DNA from: Medicago truncatula
Taxonomy: Eukaryota > Streptophyta > Magnoliopsida > Fabales > Fabaceae
Assembly: GCF_003473485.1 (NCBI RefSeq)
Contig: NC_053042.1
Location: 17,318,501-17,382,500, forward strand
Direction: 5' to 3'
Length of the DNA: 64,000 nucleotides
Every line of letters begins with the position of its first letter. Within the stretch, counting starts at the first letter, position 1. This document shows positions 9,294 through 21,404 of the stretch, one piece after another. The position numbers were made by a program, and so were the translations under genes. A model generated the notes under the pieces. The model saw only the letters and a list, made by a program, of their open reading frames with translations, was not told the DNA's origin and made no database searches.

Positions 9294-10219
9294 CTAGTGT
9301 GTAGGTGTTATGCATGAAATGATTTTTGTTATTGAAATTATTTATTTGTTTATTAAACTTTAAATATTTTAATTGTATGCAACTATTTATTTATTTTTGA
9401 CAGAAAAAATTATTATTTTTTAATTGCATTGTATTGGTAATGATATAATAAAGGTTGAAATATTGTTAGTTTTTTTAGAGGGAAATAATTGTTAATTTGT
9501 AGAGTATATTTATTTGTAATAAGCGTATAAAATTTCTGTAAAAAAAATGCAAAATTCCTAACCAATAACTGTAATAACACTTATACACTGAAATCAAGAA
9601 AGCTAATATTATGATCGCATATCAAAACTCATGCAATTTTTTCTTAATTGGATATCATATGCGTGTAACTGCATAAAGGTTTAACACTTTTGCATCATTA
9701 AGTTGGTAAAGATCTCTTACTATATTATTCAAGTGTGAGTATATACAAAATCCTTTGTATCAAACAATATTATTTGACATTTCATAATCTTAACTTGTGC
9801 CATACACGGGATCACAGGTTATGGTTGTGTGCATTGTGCAATGCCTCATTTTGTCGTACCTTGATAAATCTTATGAACAATTTCAAAATCTTCCGCACAA
9901 AGTTCAAAAGCACCTTTTTACCAAGTATGTCTCGCTTTCTTACGCTTTTTAAATCGGTATGTCTTCAAGAATCTGTTCAAGTAAGGGAGTCCACAAAATA
10001 ACAAAAGCTATGTAAGCGTTGAAAACTTATTGATCCAACTTTTGGTTCGAAGTCCCGCGCGAAATATCAATCACACTATGAACATTTATTTTAACATGGT
10101 TCGTGGCTAAAATGTTGTCGTCAATACGATCACAACTCAATAGCCTTGGTTAATCAAGAATAAAGAATAGAAGTAATTGAGCCAATACACGTCCCTTCGA
10201 AAAATAGAATGAGCCCAAA
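9294..10219. other. Intergenic, no gene seen
   Basis: No supportable exon. The open frame at 9735-10001 has no family resemblance and neighbours LINE debris. Confidence 0.3.
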
Positions 10220-10805
10220 AAAAAAATCCACTAAATGAAGCTCGGGTTGTGACCCAAGTTAGTTGTTAGGTAGCTTCGAGTATGGAAATGCATTGCTTTG
10301 AATAAACGAGATACCAAGGGATTGATTTGGTTATGTCTAAAACTACCAACCCTGTTTACCCAACATTGCCAAGATAAAAGCAGTAAAGTCCTTAAAACCC
10401 ATATCACCAAGATTTTCGTGCATCGAGAGTTTTCCCCCAGACATCCAATGAATATCTCGATTATTTAATCCATTGTGACCCCCACATGAATGAATTGATC
10501 ATATTCTCAATAGTAGTAATGAAAGAGCTAGGGAGAAGAAAAAATAGCTATAACATAAGACATAATAACATATAATACCGATTTAATCATAACCTCTTGA
10601 CTGACATTGAAAAGGCATTTTCTGCTTCAAGCATTTACTTTCTATCATATACAATCTATATTAAAATTGAAAGTTGATGCTCTGTTTCTACCAATCGTGG
10701 ACGACAAATCCAGATACTTGCTCGTATTGAGCATAGACTGAACCCCAAAAATATTAGTGATGAAATTCTTCATAATGTCAGCAACATTCCTGCTACAATA
10801 AATTT
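10220..10805 (-). pseudogene. LINE (L1-type) reverse transcriptase remnant
   Basis: The minus strand, read across frameshifts and stops, gives a typical plant LINE sequence in order: FGVQSMLNTSKYLDLSS, INSFMWGSQW, IHWMSGGKLS, then MGFKDFTAFILAMLGKQGW. These correspond to the part of the reverse transcriptase after the catalytic core. Several stops make it non-functional. Confidence 0.75.
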
Positions 10806-10866
10806 ATGATAATATTTTTCATAACTTGCACCTGGCTGACGCTTCTCAACTTTACCCACCACTTAA

Positions 10867-10999
10867 TTTTTTTTTTTTAAGTAGCCTAATGACTAGAATT
10901 CATTTTTAAGATAAAGAATAAGTGATATGCTCGAGATTCGAACTCTAATTCATGCATATGACAATGTATTATCCCTGCAAATTGAGCTATGCATCGAGG
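10867..10999 (-). mobile_element. tRNA-derived SINE
   Basis: On the minus strand an A-box-like TAGCTCAATTTGCAGGG is followed by a B-box-like AGTTCGAATCTC and a poly(A) tail (T-run at 10867-10878). It is related to the SINE at 54260-54386. Confidence 0.6.
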
Positions 11000-11287
11000 A
11001 CAACCACCACTACATTGTTAGCAAAGAACTTGTAAAGATTAAGGGATGAAAATTATATTATGTCCTTCACTAAAAAGAAAAACTATATTATATCCTTTCA
11101 ATTTTTTATCTCCAAGAGCAAAAAAATAAAAAATAAAAGAGGAAGTTTCATCTCACTTTTTTTTTTCTTTTTTATTTCCCTTTTGGGCCAAAGTAAACGG
11201 GTAAAACCCAAATCCAAACCCGTAAAAAATCTCCCATAACACAAACAAAACCTCGCTGATCCTCTTCTCTTCTCGACACAAAGAAAC

Positions 11288-14200
11288 ATGGCAACAACAG
11301 AACCAATCGTTGAAGGCGCTACCGCGGCAGAGGAAGTGGCGGCGGTTCCGGTACCCGCTCCGGAGACAGGGCTAAAACACAAACTAGAGAGAAGATGGAC
11401 TTTCTGGTACGATAACCAATCCAAACCTAAACAAGGTGCTGCTTGGGGATCCACTCTTCGTAAGGTTTACTCCTTTGACACCGTTGAAGAGTTTTGGTGG
11501 TACGTTTTCTTTTTAGGGTTCTTCCGTTTTTTTAATTTTCCTTTGAATTTAAGGTTGCAATCTGAATTATTGTGTTCAATTTTATTGAATTTATATAAAT
11601 GTTTCTTGATTTTTGTAGATCTTAGGAGGGAGATACTTAGGGCATATTTGTAACAGGAATATTTGATAGAAATTAATTTTTGTAACTGAAAAATTATTTT
11701 TTTATGATTTTATTTGTGGGGTATGTTTGTTTTTGTTACTGATTATTTCATAGTGTTTGTTTAAGCTTTTGAGATGAATTAGAATCTAAAAGATGGATTT
11801 TTTTTTTTATTAGAATGATGAGTTGTTTTTTAGTAGCTTGTAAATGAGATGAGAATATTGTGTTGGATGCGTGATAAGACTAGACGAGATAAAATTAGAC
11901 ATTACAATATTAGGGAGAGAGTTGGGGTAGTACCTATAGTAGAAAAGATGGTGGAAACTAGATTTAGTGGTTTGGGCGTGTAGGGAGAAGACATTTAGAT
12001 TCTGCAGTATGGAGAGTAGATCAGATGAAGAGTGGTCAAATAACTAGAGGCAAAAGAAGACCTAGGAAAGCGATAAGAGAAACTATTAAGAAAGATCTAG
12101 TGTTATGATATATGATAGAACATTATGGCGGCGTTTGATCCATGTAGTCGACCCCACCTAGTGAGATAATGCTTGGTTGTTGTCGTTTGGTTTTGATTGT
12201 GTTTGTTTAGGTTTTTTAAGTTAATCAGAATCTAAAAGATTTGAATTTGTTTGATCAATTTGAGAAGTTACTTTTAGTAGTTTATATAAGAATATGTTTT
12301 TAACGAGTGAATATATGATGAGAATTTTAAAAAAGTAATGAAAGTACAGGATATGACACAACAAATCATTTTCTTTTATGGCGTTGTTTGATCCTTGCAG
12401 CTGACCTCACCTAGTTGGATAAGGCGGCTTGGTTGTTGTTGTTTGGTTTTGATTGTGTTTCTTTAAACTTTTGAAATTAATCAGAATCCAAACGATTTGA
12501 TTTTTTGTTTAATTTGAGCAGTTGTTTTTAGTAGTTTATAAAAGTGTCTGATTTTAATGAGTGAATATATGAGTGAGAAGTTTAAACAAGCGATGTTTAC
12601 ATTCACTATTGTAAATAAACACAAATTAGCTTATAATTCAAATAAAAGTATATTTTTTTTTATTTGATAATAATTTAGTGTAGTCAAATGTGCCTTTAAA
12701 GGGTTATATTCTTCTGCTTGTTGGTAAAAATTTCACATATACACTGAACACCGGGTCTTTTTATTCATTTTATTAATTGCTGCTATATCATATTATTATA
12801 CTAGTATTGTTATTATTATTTGAATGTTCAGGTTTTGGTAAATAATGATGGAAATTTAACGAAATTGTGATTTGTGAATGTTGTAGCTTGCATGATCAGA
12901 TATTCAAGCCCAGCAAGTTGCCTAGCAATGCTGACTTTCACTTGTTTAAGGATGGGATTGAACCAAAATGGGAAGATCCCGAGTGTGCCAATGGAGGAAA
13001 GTGGACTCTCACCAGCAAATCAAAGGGCAATCTTGATACCATGTGGCTCGAAACTGTAATTTGTTTTTATCACTAAACCTGTTTTTTTTTTTTTTTTAAG
13101 AATATATGGGGTGATCTGGTTTTTATGATTGTTGTCACTAATTATGGTGGTTTTATTAAATAGTTGATGGCTTTGATTGGCGAGCAATTTGGAGACACTG
13201 AGGACATTTGCGGCGTAGTTGTGAGTGTGCGCCAGTGGCAAGACAAACTTTCATTGTGGACGAAAACAGCCGCAAATGAGTCGAACCAGGTGTGTTGTTA
13301 TTGTGATCAATAGTTCCTGCAAATTGATATGCTATTGTAATTTATGTTATTTTGTTTGGATATGATTTTCCATTTCAATTGTTGTAACTAGACAACGGTA
13401 TGCATGAGAAAACCATCTTACTTCAGCTAGAAAGCCTTCACAATGTGAAGGAAGTGTCAGGGGAGAATGTTGGTATTGTTAGACTTAGGGTGCATCTAGG
13501 TTAAGAGTTTAAATAAGGATTTACTCAATAAGCTATTTTAGGGAGGTTAGTTAAGGTTTATTCTTAACCTTTTTTTTTTCCTGTTAAATTTATTGAAATA
13601 TAAGCACAAAACTACTTAATGAACATTTCATTACTTGTTATTTTTAAACACCCAAGTGTTTATATCATAAATAAAATAATCCCAAGTAAGCTCTTTGAAA
13701 TGCCCTCTTAAAGCATGTTAGTAACTCTCAAATGTGTGAATGTATTATATGATTTTTAGTTCCAGAATTATGATGGCAATATTATAACGAAGTGCAAGTT
13801 CCTACCTGAAGTCATCTATGCACTCCTCTGTAGTTATTAGTGGCCAGTCGATATGCAAAACTCCGTTGCATCGCGGTTTTGAGCGGTGGCCGCAGCGCCA
13901 CCAATTGCAGCTGCTACAGTGATACTAGTAAAACTCTGATACGTCTCTGGGCTTCCGTTTTTTTCTCTGTTTTTTTTTTTACGAATACTTTTTTAGCCTT
14001 TAAAAAAACCTTAAGATAGTTGTTTTTTGCCCTCAACTTATAGCTGTTTTTTCCGTTTTTTTTTGGGCTTTTCAACCTTAAATTCTGAATGCAACAAAAT
14101 GGGACCCTCCTGTCCTGTCATTTCCTCTCCGAAAGGGCTTCATCTCCGCTCCTCATCGTGTGCGGTGTTCTGATGGCCTTTTCTGCAACTTCCTAGCAGC

Positions 14201-14639
14201 CATCCCCACCTTGGAGGCTAAAACTTAATTTATGTTGATTTGAATGTTGGTACTAATGGACGTTTATCATTAATGTTGTGATTTTTCTACTTTTTAGCTC
14301 ATGTATGGTATAAATTTCTTGTATTGTTTCCTTAAACATTGATGTTGATGTAGCCGTATCGCTACTCGGTGAACTATATTGATGTATTCCCGCCACCCAA
14401 AAACTCATGAGATGGCATTTGACATGAACTTTTGTTTTGGGATTTATAATGCAGATGAGCATTGGAAGGAAGTGGAAGGAAATCATTGATGTTAGCGACA
14501 AGATGACATATAACTTTCATGTAAACTTCTGCTCCTAAACTTTAAGTGGCTACTGCATAAATATCTACTATTCTTACATGTTCAATTGTTACAGGAAGAT
14601 GCTAAAACCCGAGGTGCAAAGGCTCGATACACTGTATAA
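11288..14639 (+). CDS. eIF(iso)4E: Translation initiation factor eIF(iso)4E, cap-binding protein
   Basis: Five exons (11288-11499, 12887-13055, 13164-13289, 14455-14520, 14595-14639) join in frame to 205 residues. After an Ala/Pro/Glu-rich N-terminus the eIF4E fold begins at RRWTFWYD (about residue 35). Cap-stacking tryptophans are visible in WTFW, EEFWC and PKWEDP. The helix that binds eIF(iso)4G appears as [13 protein letters not shown], and the C-terminus ends in ARYTV. The word KPKQGAAWG and the short N-terminus suggest the iso form rather than eIF4E. It binds the mRNA cap in eIF(iso)4F in the cytoplasm. Family members are known host factors for potyviruses. Intron 1 carries LINE remnants. 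Confidence 0.95.
11848..12195 (+). pseudogene. RTE-type LINE reverse transcriptase 3' end in eIF(iso)4E intron 1
   Basis: The sense strand encodes, across frameshifts, the typical RTE C-terminus: [29 protein letters not shown], then [19 protein letters not shown] and RETIKKDL. The tail near 12125-12195 (GATCCATGTAGTCGACCCC, then GGTTGTTGTCG) is the usual 3' end of these elements. Confidence 0.75.
12377..12450 (+). repeat. Second RTE/SINE 3' tail
   Basis: It repeats the tail of the upstream LINE (GTTTGATCC, GACCTCACCTAGTTGGATAA, then TTG repeats). It is a 5'-truncated insertion or partial duplication about 250 bp away in the same intron. Confidence 0.55.
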
Positions 14640-15005
14640 ACACTACCAGAGCATTTTTCCGCGCTTGTGCTGGCAATGCTGTTGTATGCCATTTGTATTA
14701 GAATTCACTTCCGTTTGGTTGAGGTGTTAATTTTGTTTTTGTTCGGTTATCCCACTTTTGGGTATAATACTACTAAACCTTGTTCCAATTCTTGACATAT
14801 TCACAGTTTCCTTGTAACGTTCTAAAAGCATGAAATTTTGAATATTTTTACCACAGTTTTCCATGGATTTGATTTGTGTTGTTTTTGCTTGTACAATCAT
14901 AATAGTGGGTTATAAGCCCTTGTGAGTTTATGACACTGAGCCTAAAATTAGAGAGTCTTAAAACAAGCCAGTATTGTAGAGTGGTGAAGGGAAAAACTAG
15001 ATGAT

Positions 15006-15150
15006 TATGTGCCTGTTTGGTGTAGTGGTGGAGTCGATGCTGCCGTGCGGTGAAGGAGAAGTTAGAACTTCCAGCTTCACAAAATCACGTTAAAAGCAGC
15101 ATCGGGATGCGAGAATTGTGATTTTGCCGCCAAACCAAACATGCACTATG
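15006..15150. mobile_element. Short MITE-like element
   Basis: The ends are inverted: TGCCTGTTTGGT on the left, and TGCATGTTTGGT as the reverse complement of the right. The length is about 145 bp with no coding capacity. A target duplication was not established. Confidence 0.4.
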
Positions 15151-15674
15151 CAAATCTAAAACCAGGAGAAATGAGCACGGCTTCTGTTTATTTTAATTTA
15201 GTCTATATATTAATTTATGCCACTGTATTCTTTGGACTACTTGGTTCAGGTGACAACAAAGTATCAATTTCGATATTACTAGCACTAAAAAATAACATCC
15301 ATACTAAAAAATAACTCCGGATTATCACATGAGGGTTAACACCAAAGAGGAATCAAGGAAAGATGTTAAACTGGGATCAACTTTTTTCATCAATGGTTCA
15401 CATAAAAGGCAATGGAAAATTTGTGAAAACTATGCTTTTATACTAAGTAACATTGATCTATTTCTTGATAGAAAACGTCCTTAAATTTTATAACATTTCA
15501 TGTATCTAAACTCTAAAGAACAAAATAAGACAGCAATTATATAAGAATGAAAATTCAAAACTAGAGATGAGTTCTCCTAGTTTACATTCTGCTGTCAATT
15601 GAAAACCATCAAGTTTTTAAACATGAAAGTTTATGACATTGTAATTACAAAATGTGGAGCATTTGTTAAATTTA

Positions 15675-16807
15675 TCATGCAAGAAAACCAAGCCATTCTC
15701 CATTCTTCTTAGCCAACCTGATCAACCCTTGTCTCTGTTTTGCATCTGCTCCTATTGATTTGCAGAATTCAGTAATTACCTAGCATTTCAAAATATGAAA
15801 GTTAAGTACAGAAAAGTTATGCTGCATATGCTTACATCAAATTATATTCAAAAAAGTGCTAACCAAAGATTTTGAAACAATTGCTTCCACACAATTCCCA
15901 ATCTCTTATCATATGTTAGATAATTAGTAGTTTCTAATTGGTCTTTCAATATATAAATTACATAAAATGCTTACCCTATCTTCCATTTATTATCCTGTCA
16001 TAGAGGAAATTTAACTTTATTATTAAATTTTCACATCTCAATATTTAACCAAGCACAAACCAGATAAAATCAAGGTTTTTGATGTATCTAAGAGTGTAAT
16101 ACGACTTCGATTATGGCAACATCACTCAAAGTGTGTCATAATCAAAGTCATATTATACTCTTAGATACATGTATCAGCCGCATTTGACCGTAATTCTACA
16201 CAATATCCACAACGCGACCACGACTATGATTTACTCCAATCCTACAATTTTTATCTTTATTTTGTCTTTTAATATTCCTACTTGAATCTCTCTGCAACAA
16301 ATTTCATAAAACCCTTCAATCTAACCAAACAAACTTTGAAACAGATAAACCACATAAAATCATAATTCAAGAGAATCATATAAAAAAAAACAAGTTCCTA
16401 GTTGTAATACTAAAATTTCCAATTCCTCACAAACAAAATTCCAAAAGAGATAAACAAAAAACTTGTAAAAAAAGTATGCAAAAGAATAGTAAACAACACA
16501 AACAATAAGAACTTAGAATTAAATTCACCTGAGAGTGTAAAGCAATGGCTTTGCCTCTAAGCTGATTGAAACGTTTCTTTCCAACAATATCACGAGTAAC
16601 CACAACAAGTGGAGCAAAAATACCTTTCCCTTCATTAACATTCTTCATCATAGGTTGCAACCTCACTGGTTTACTAACTCTTCCAATACGAAGTTGCGAA
16701 GAAACTGACTTAGCCAACATGGTGTAATCTTCACCAACTATAGAAGTTCCCCAGCTTCCATAGAATGATGAACCAACACAACCTGTTGCAGAAATTGAAG
16801 TGGCCAT
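15675..16807 (-). CDS. PGR5: PGR5, chloroplast cyclic electron flow protein
   Basis: Two exons (16529-16807 and 15675-15779, minus strand) join at phase 0 to 127 residues. The first about 50 residues look like a plastid transit peptide. The mature part matches PGR5 as I recall it: MMKNVNEGKGIFAPLVVVTR, VGKKRFNQLRGKAIALHSQ, then VITEFCKSIGADAKQRQG and the C-terminus LGFLA. PGR5 acts with PGRL1 at the thylakoid in ferredoxin-dependent cyclic flow around photosystem I and in building the proton gradient. Near the end this copy has NGEWLGFLA, where I recall arginine in place of tryptophan. The long single open frame at exon 1 runs into the intron and gives a false C-terminus. A TATA-like TATTATAAA lies about 100 bp upstream. 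Confidence 0.95.
16081..16172. repeat. Hairpin-forming inverted repeat in the PGR5 intron
   Basis: Two arms of about 35 bp (16081-16115 and 16137-16172) are nearly complementary around GTATCTAAGAGT/ACTCTTAGATAC, with a loop of about 20 bases. It looks like a small MITE. A miRNA-like precursor is possible but unsupported. Confidence 0.55.
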
Positions 16808-17451
16808 TTTAGTTCCTATGATGATGTTTTTTTTCTATAAAAGAATAAGGTTCTTTTGTTTTAGCTTGTTGAAAAGATTAGCTTCAATGCATGGTTGTAA
16901 TGGTTTATAATATTTGTATGTGAAGGAAGGGATATTTGGGTGTAAATTGGAGAACCAGTGGTTTAGAATTGGAGTATAGTGTGAATCATAACTTAGAAAT
17001 ATTAGGAGCCACATATATTGGTGGCTTTTATTTTTGTTTTTGTTTTTCTTTTATTGAAAGTCTACAACACAAATATGACTTGTATTGTAAAGTGTTACAG
17101 TGAGGTAATGGTCCCTAGCATACTTGGAGGAGATCTCAAACTCCAATTCTACTGGGTTGGTCGTATTTCTAGGGCCATCATTTAATCCAACTATTTACTC
17201 TTCATCAATAATAACAATTTTAATTGAATAAAGACAATTGGTTCTCATTTTTCTTTGGCATAATTTGAGTAAGAGGAATGCTAGCAACACTCTCTGTTGA
17301 ACATTTTCTCTAATACTCACTCTCTTATTGATTTAAATCATTGTGGATCTACGCGTCTTAAAGACGAATCTCTCCAATTAAATAGGACCACATGTTCAAG
17401 GGTTTCAATAAATCTTTTACTGTCTGAGTTAAAAACAATTGGTTCTTAGAT

Positions 17452-18111
17452 TAGAGATGGAGTTAGAAGGGGGACCAACAGAAATCATGGACCACTCAAA
17501 TTTTATAATTGTTTTTCTTCTTCATATTAGTACTCTATTTTGTTTTTGGGCCACTATTTTTATTTTATGTGAGCTTTATAGGATAGTGTATAATTAACTT
17601 TTTTTGACTCCATTTATTTAACCTTGAACAGTTAAATTTCTAAGCTTAATTACACTAATCGTTGACTAGAGTACATAACAATGAAAAATTAAGTAATGTT
17701 TTGTTTCCAATTTACAAAAGAACTTTAAACATTAACGAATATCAATTTATGATTCATGTTGCAATTTTGCTCAAATTTTGACATTGCATATAGTGTTATT
17801 TTAGTACTCTCATACCAATGATTAATGCTCGTGATTTTATCTTGAATGTATATTCTTCTACCTTTGCATATTGTTGTTTATGTTTTCTTTTTTTGCTATT
17901 CAAAATTCTTCTTTGAACTTGTAGTATTCAAGCAAACCTCAAGGAACTCATCTTTCTTATATTTTTAATTTTTTTTATAATTTTGGATACATATTAACTT
18001 TGGATATATCATATAATTCCTTAAATTTCTTGTATATATATTATGCATATAAAATTTCGTATACTCTAAAACTCGGTCCCCCAAAAACTAATTTTTTTGG
18101 CTCCGTCCCTG
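17452..18111. mobile_element. Decayed hAT-type element, 660 bp
   Basis: The right end GGCTCCGTCCCTG matches the terminus of the hAT element at 43716-44373. The left end TAGAGATGGAGTTAG matches it only if CpG-type C-to-T and G-to-A changes are allowed. Flanks are TCTTAGAT (17444-17451) and TCTTAGAG (18112-18119), a 7/8 match and hAT-like 8-bp duplication. There is no transposase. Confidence 0.6.
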
Positions 18112-18119
18112 TCTTAGAG

Positions 18120-19910
18120 CATCTCCAATGAAGTTGCTTTACCGTTTAATTGACACCATCACTTTGGTACCTCTATATGTGTATCATTAACAAGATTAAT
18201 TAACAAAACAAAATGTTCTCACAAGTGGTCTCACTCTTCACAGGTAGTTTTTTTTTTCTTCATAATTCTGGTCATTCTATTTCTAAATTCATAAATTTGA
18301 TCTTTCAATCTTCAATACATTAGACTCTTTCCTCACATGTACATTTTAACGCTGATTTTGATGACTTGAAAACTGCTTAATACAATTTTTAGAGGTTAAT
18401 GATTGAAGATATTAAATATTGTTAATGAAGTATGAATAAATAATGTCTTATTAGAACTTTGACAATATTGACTTTAAACCTTGCATTGTACATGTTGAAT
18501 TCCAGCATCTTGTATAACGTTCTAGTAACAAAAAGAAAGAACCTTGTATAGCTTTAATGTGAACATCGTATTTTGTTGGAGTGCTTACCAACGTTAAATA
18601 GGTGGCAACATGCGATAAACGAACATGTCCCATTCTCATCCTCATGATTTTTGAGGTCATAAATAAGCACATGTTCATTCAGAGGTTAGTTTCATACTTT
18701 AAATACGAATCTTCTCTTCATTCTCCACCGTCCGAAAATGCATTTTTTTTTTATGTGAAACAGATTTTCGTGTAAATTTGTAAAGAATAAAAAAATTTAG
18801 TGTCCGTTAACATAACTTAGTTGATAGTTAAGATATTACACTATGCAGAACGTTTGAAACCAGATAATTTTTTACTTATTCACTTTACGGGTGAATTTAT
18901 AACCATTAGCTACTAAATAAAAAAGATTTAAGTAATCGATCCTCGATGATAGTCAGTGTAGAATTTCTTACTTTTACTAAATCGACAGTTAGTTTAGAAA
19001 CGGATACTTGATCAAACAACCTTGCTTTCCGAGCACAAAGACATGCGAGAAAAAAGCCAAAGAAAAAAGAAGTATCAGTTAACATATAGGAAAAGCGAGA
19101 AGTGGCAAAAAAAGACTTAAAATAAAGCGCTTGTTCAATGAGCATTCGGATGAGTTTGAAAAAGAAGTAGCACCAACACCATTTACAATATTCACCAAAA
19201 ACATCATCGATGATTCAAGCAATTTCAATCGCTCCTTGTTCAATGAGAGAACATACACAACCTCACAATTTTCTCTATGTAATACTTGAGAATTTCACAC
19301 AAGTACGCGTCTTGGCCAACAAGTAAATAGGTGTGGATTCCTTAAAAGATAAAGCACGCGTTAAACATGACACATAATCAGGGCATACAGAACTGTACCA
19401 ACATGTTGAAACATTTTGTCCAACATCTTGCTTGAATATTTGTTTTAACAATAATGAGGCCAATATACAAATATCCAACAATTGTGTCTTTTGTTGACCT
19501 CCTCGTTTTATTTCTCCCCAACTCTTCTTCTGCTTCTTCTTCATTAATTACTCCATGCCTTTGTTCTTTGTCTTCCATCGAACTTTCATCAACACGAAAG
19601 TGATAAACTATCCCTTTTCCCACCTTTTTACCGCTTCTTGCTGTAAAGGATACACAATATTCATCTATTCTTTGGACATAACATCCATCCTTAGTTGTAT
19701 TGCCATTATGAATGTGTTTGTCTTATGTTAATGTGATGATTACACTTACATGAATTGGCACTTTGAACAACTAGTTGTGGAATGATCACAAGTGAAAAAT
19801 AAAGAGAACGGCGAACAAGGATGCAGTTGATTTGCCCTTTAAGGTCCTTGATCTATTGTAAAACTTTGAATTCTCAAACGACGTTTCTTCTGCAATGTGC
19901 ATGAGCGAAA
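18120..19910. other. Intergenic, no gene seen
   Basis: Short open frames only, with no recognisable domain and no plausible exon-intron structure. AT-rich transposon-like DNA. Confidence 0.3.
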
Positions 19911-19914
19911 CTTT

Positions 19915-20295
19915 GACTCATTATATTATGAGCGTTCAACTGACATCCTTTAAGCTGAACTTTATGGCATTCATCGAAGGCTTATAGCTCTTGCGAAGGA
20001 GATGTGTCTCGATTATTCAATGTTGTTGCATCAACTTCTTCCCCTGTCTAAATCTTATTGACTTGCTATCTAACGGTTTTCATAAGCATGTACGTTGTTG
20101 ATTCAAGACATCAAAGACATTTTACGCGAGAATTGCCTCTTCCGTATCATCCACACTCTCTATAAAGGCATTCAAAGAGCTGATTTCATGGTCGTTGTTT
20201 CTTCCGGCCCTGATCTATTGGTTCACGCTTCTCTTCCTCCGGATCTTAAGGACATCCTTGTAGCGGATGCAATAGGAATGTTCTTTATAAGATGA
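19915..20295 (+). pseudogene. LINE-derived RNase H (RVT_3) remnant
   Basis: The sense strand reads ELYGIHRRLIALAKEMCL, then (after stops) LLIQDIKDILRENCLFRIIH and DLLVHASLPPDLKDILVADA. This is the conserved C-terminal half of the RNase H domain carried by plant LINEs. Internal stops show that it is dead. Confidence 0.7.
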
Positions 20296-21404
20296 TAGTT
20301 GTTTCCCTTCTTCTATATGTATTGTCACTTAGACATTTAATATGTACGAAGATATGATAACATGTGAGCATTAAAGCATGTGACAATAATTTAGAACATG
20401 GTATAATACATTTAAGACATGTTATCAAGTAGACATGTATGTCAAAAAAAAAAAAAAAAAAAAAAGTAGACATGGATGAATACATTTATATGTAAAGGCA
20501 TTACAGCTCCTACCAGAAAAGGAAATGATAAACAATGGATGATTTACTAGTAATCTGAAGTAATTTTTTTTAGTAAAAGTTTGGTTTAAGTTGTGGGTGA
20601 TTGGTTTTGAGTTACCTAAGACTGATACACAAATCGATTGATATTGAGTTTGATTGATTTGGTTTGGACTCAATCGGACAAATTTAATTGTCTGGATTGG
20701 ATTTTCGAGTTCTTTAGATCATTTATTTGGTTCTTAAGCCCCTTATTTCATTTGATTCTCAACGAGTGTTATTTTTGAAAAAATAAATTAAAATAAAATG
20801 AATATCATTTTTCAACTTTTAATGCAATATTAATTACGTTTATCGAATTGTTTCCTTTAATTAACGCTATACGCAACATTTGTAGAGATAATTCGGCAAA
20901 AATAACTTTTTTTTTAATACGTCAATTCAGACATTTTTTATGACTTAGCAACAGCCTTGCAATTTGTTATTTGTCATGGATTTATGGACCAAGTAGCTGA
21001 GAAGATTTATGGACTGTATACTCATGTTTGTGTCATGGATTTTGAATACGATCGAACCATTCGCTCAATTATATAGGTACATGGAGGAAACAAAAATACC
21101 TCTGAGACGACATAAAAGAGCAATTCTTGACGGGCAATGCACCTTCTTTTCGGCAACTCAAATCGAAGTTGGCTGACTGAAAACAAAGGGGCATGCCAAT
21201 CTTAGAAAACTCAAAATGATTCATGAAGAATTAAGAAACTATTAACAGTATCCAACATCAACGTAGCGGGTGCAAATGCATCATTAGTGCGGAGTTGGAT
21301 GAATCACCATATGCATTGTTCAAGGTTGACAATGGTTCAATTAATGCTTAAGAAATTTGTTCAGACAATGTCATATGTTTAATATAATGGTCAAGACCCT
21401 TCAT
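20296..21404. other. Intergenic, no gene seen
   Basis: Contains a 23-base A-run near 20443-20465 and AT-rich DNA. No exons or element ends could be defined. Confidence 0.3.

Noticed and set aside
16427-16528. C-terminal extension of the PGR5 exon 1 frame
   Set aside because: Hydrophobic read-through into the intron. The true second exon at 15675-15779 restores the conserved end.
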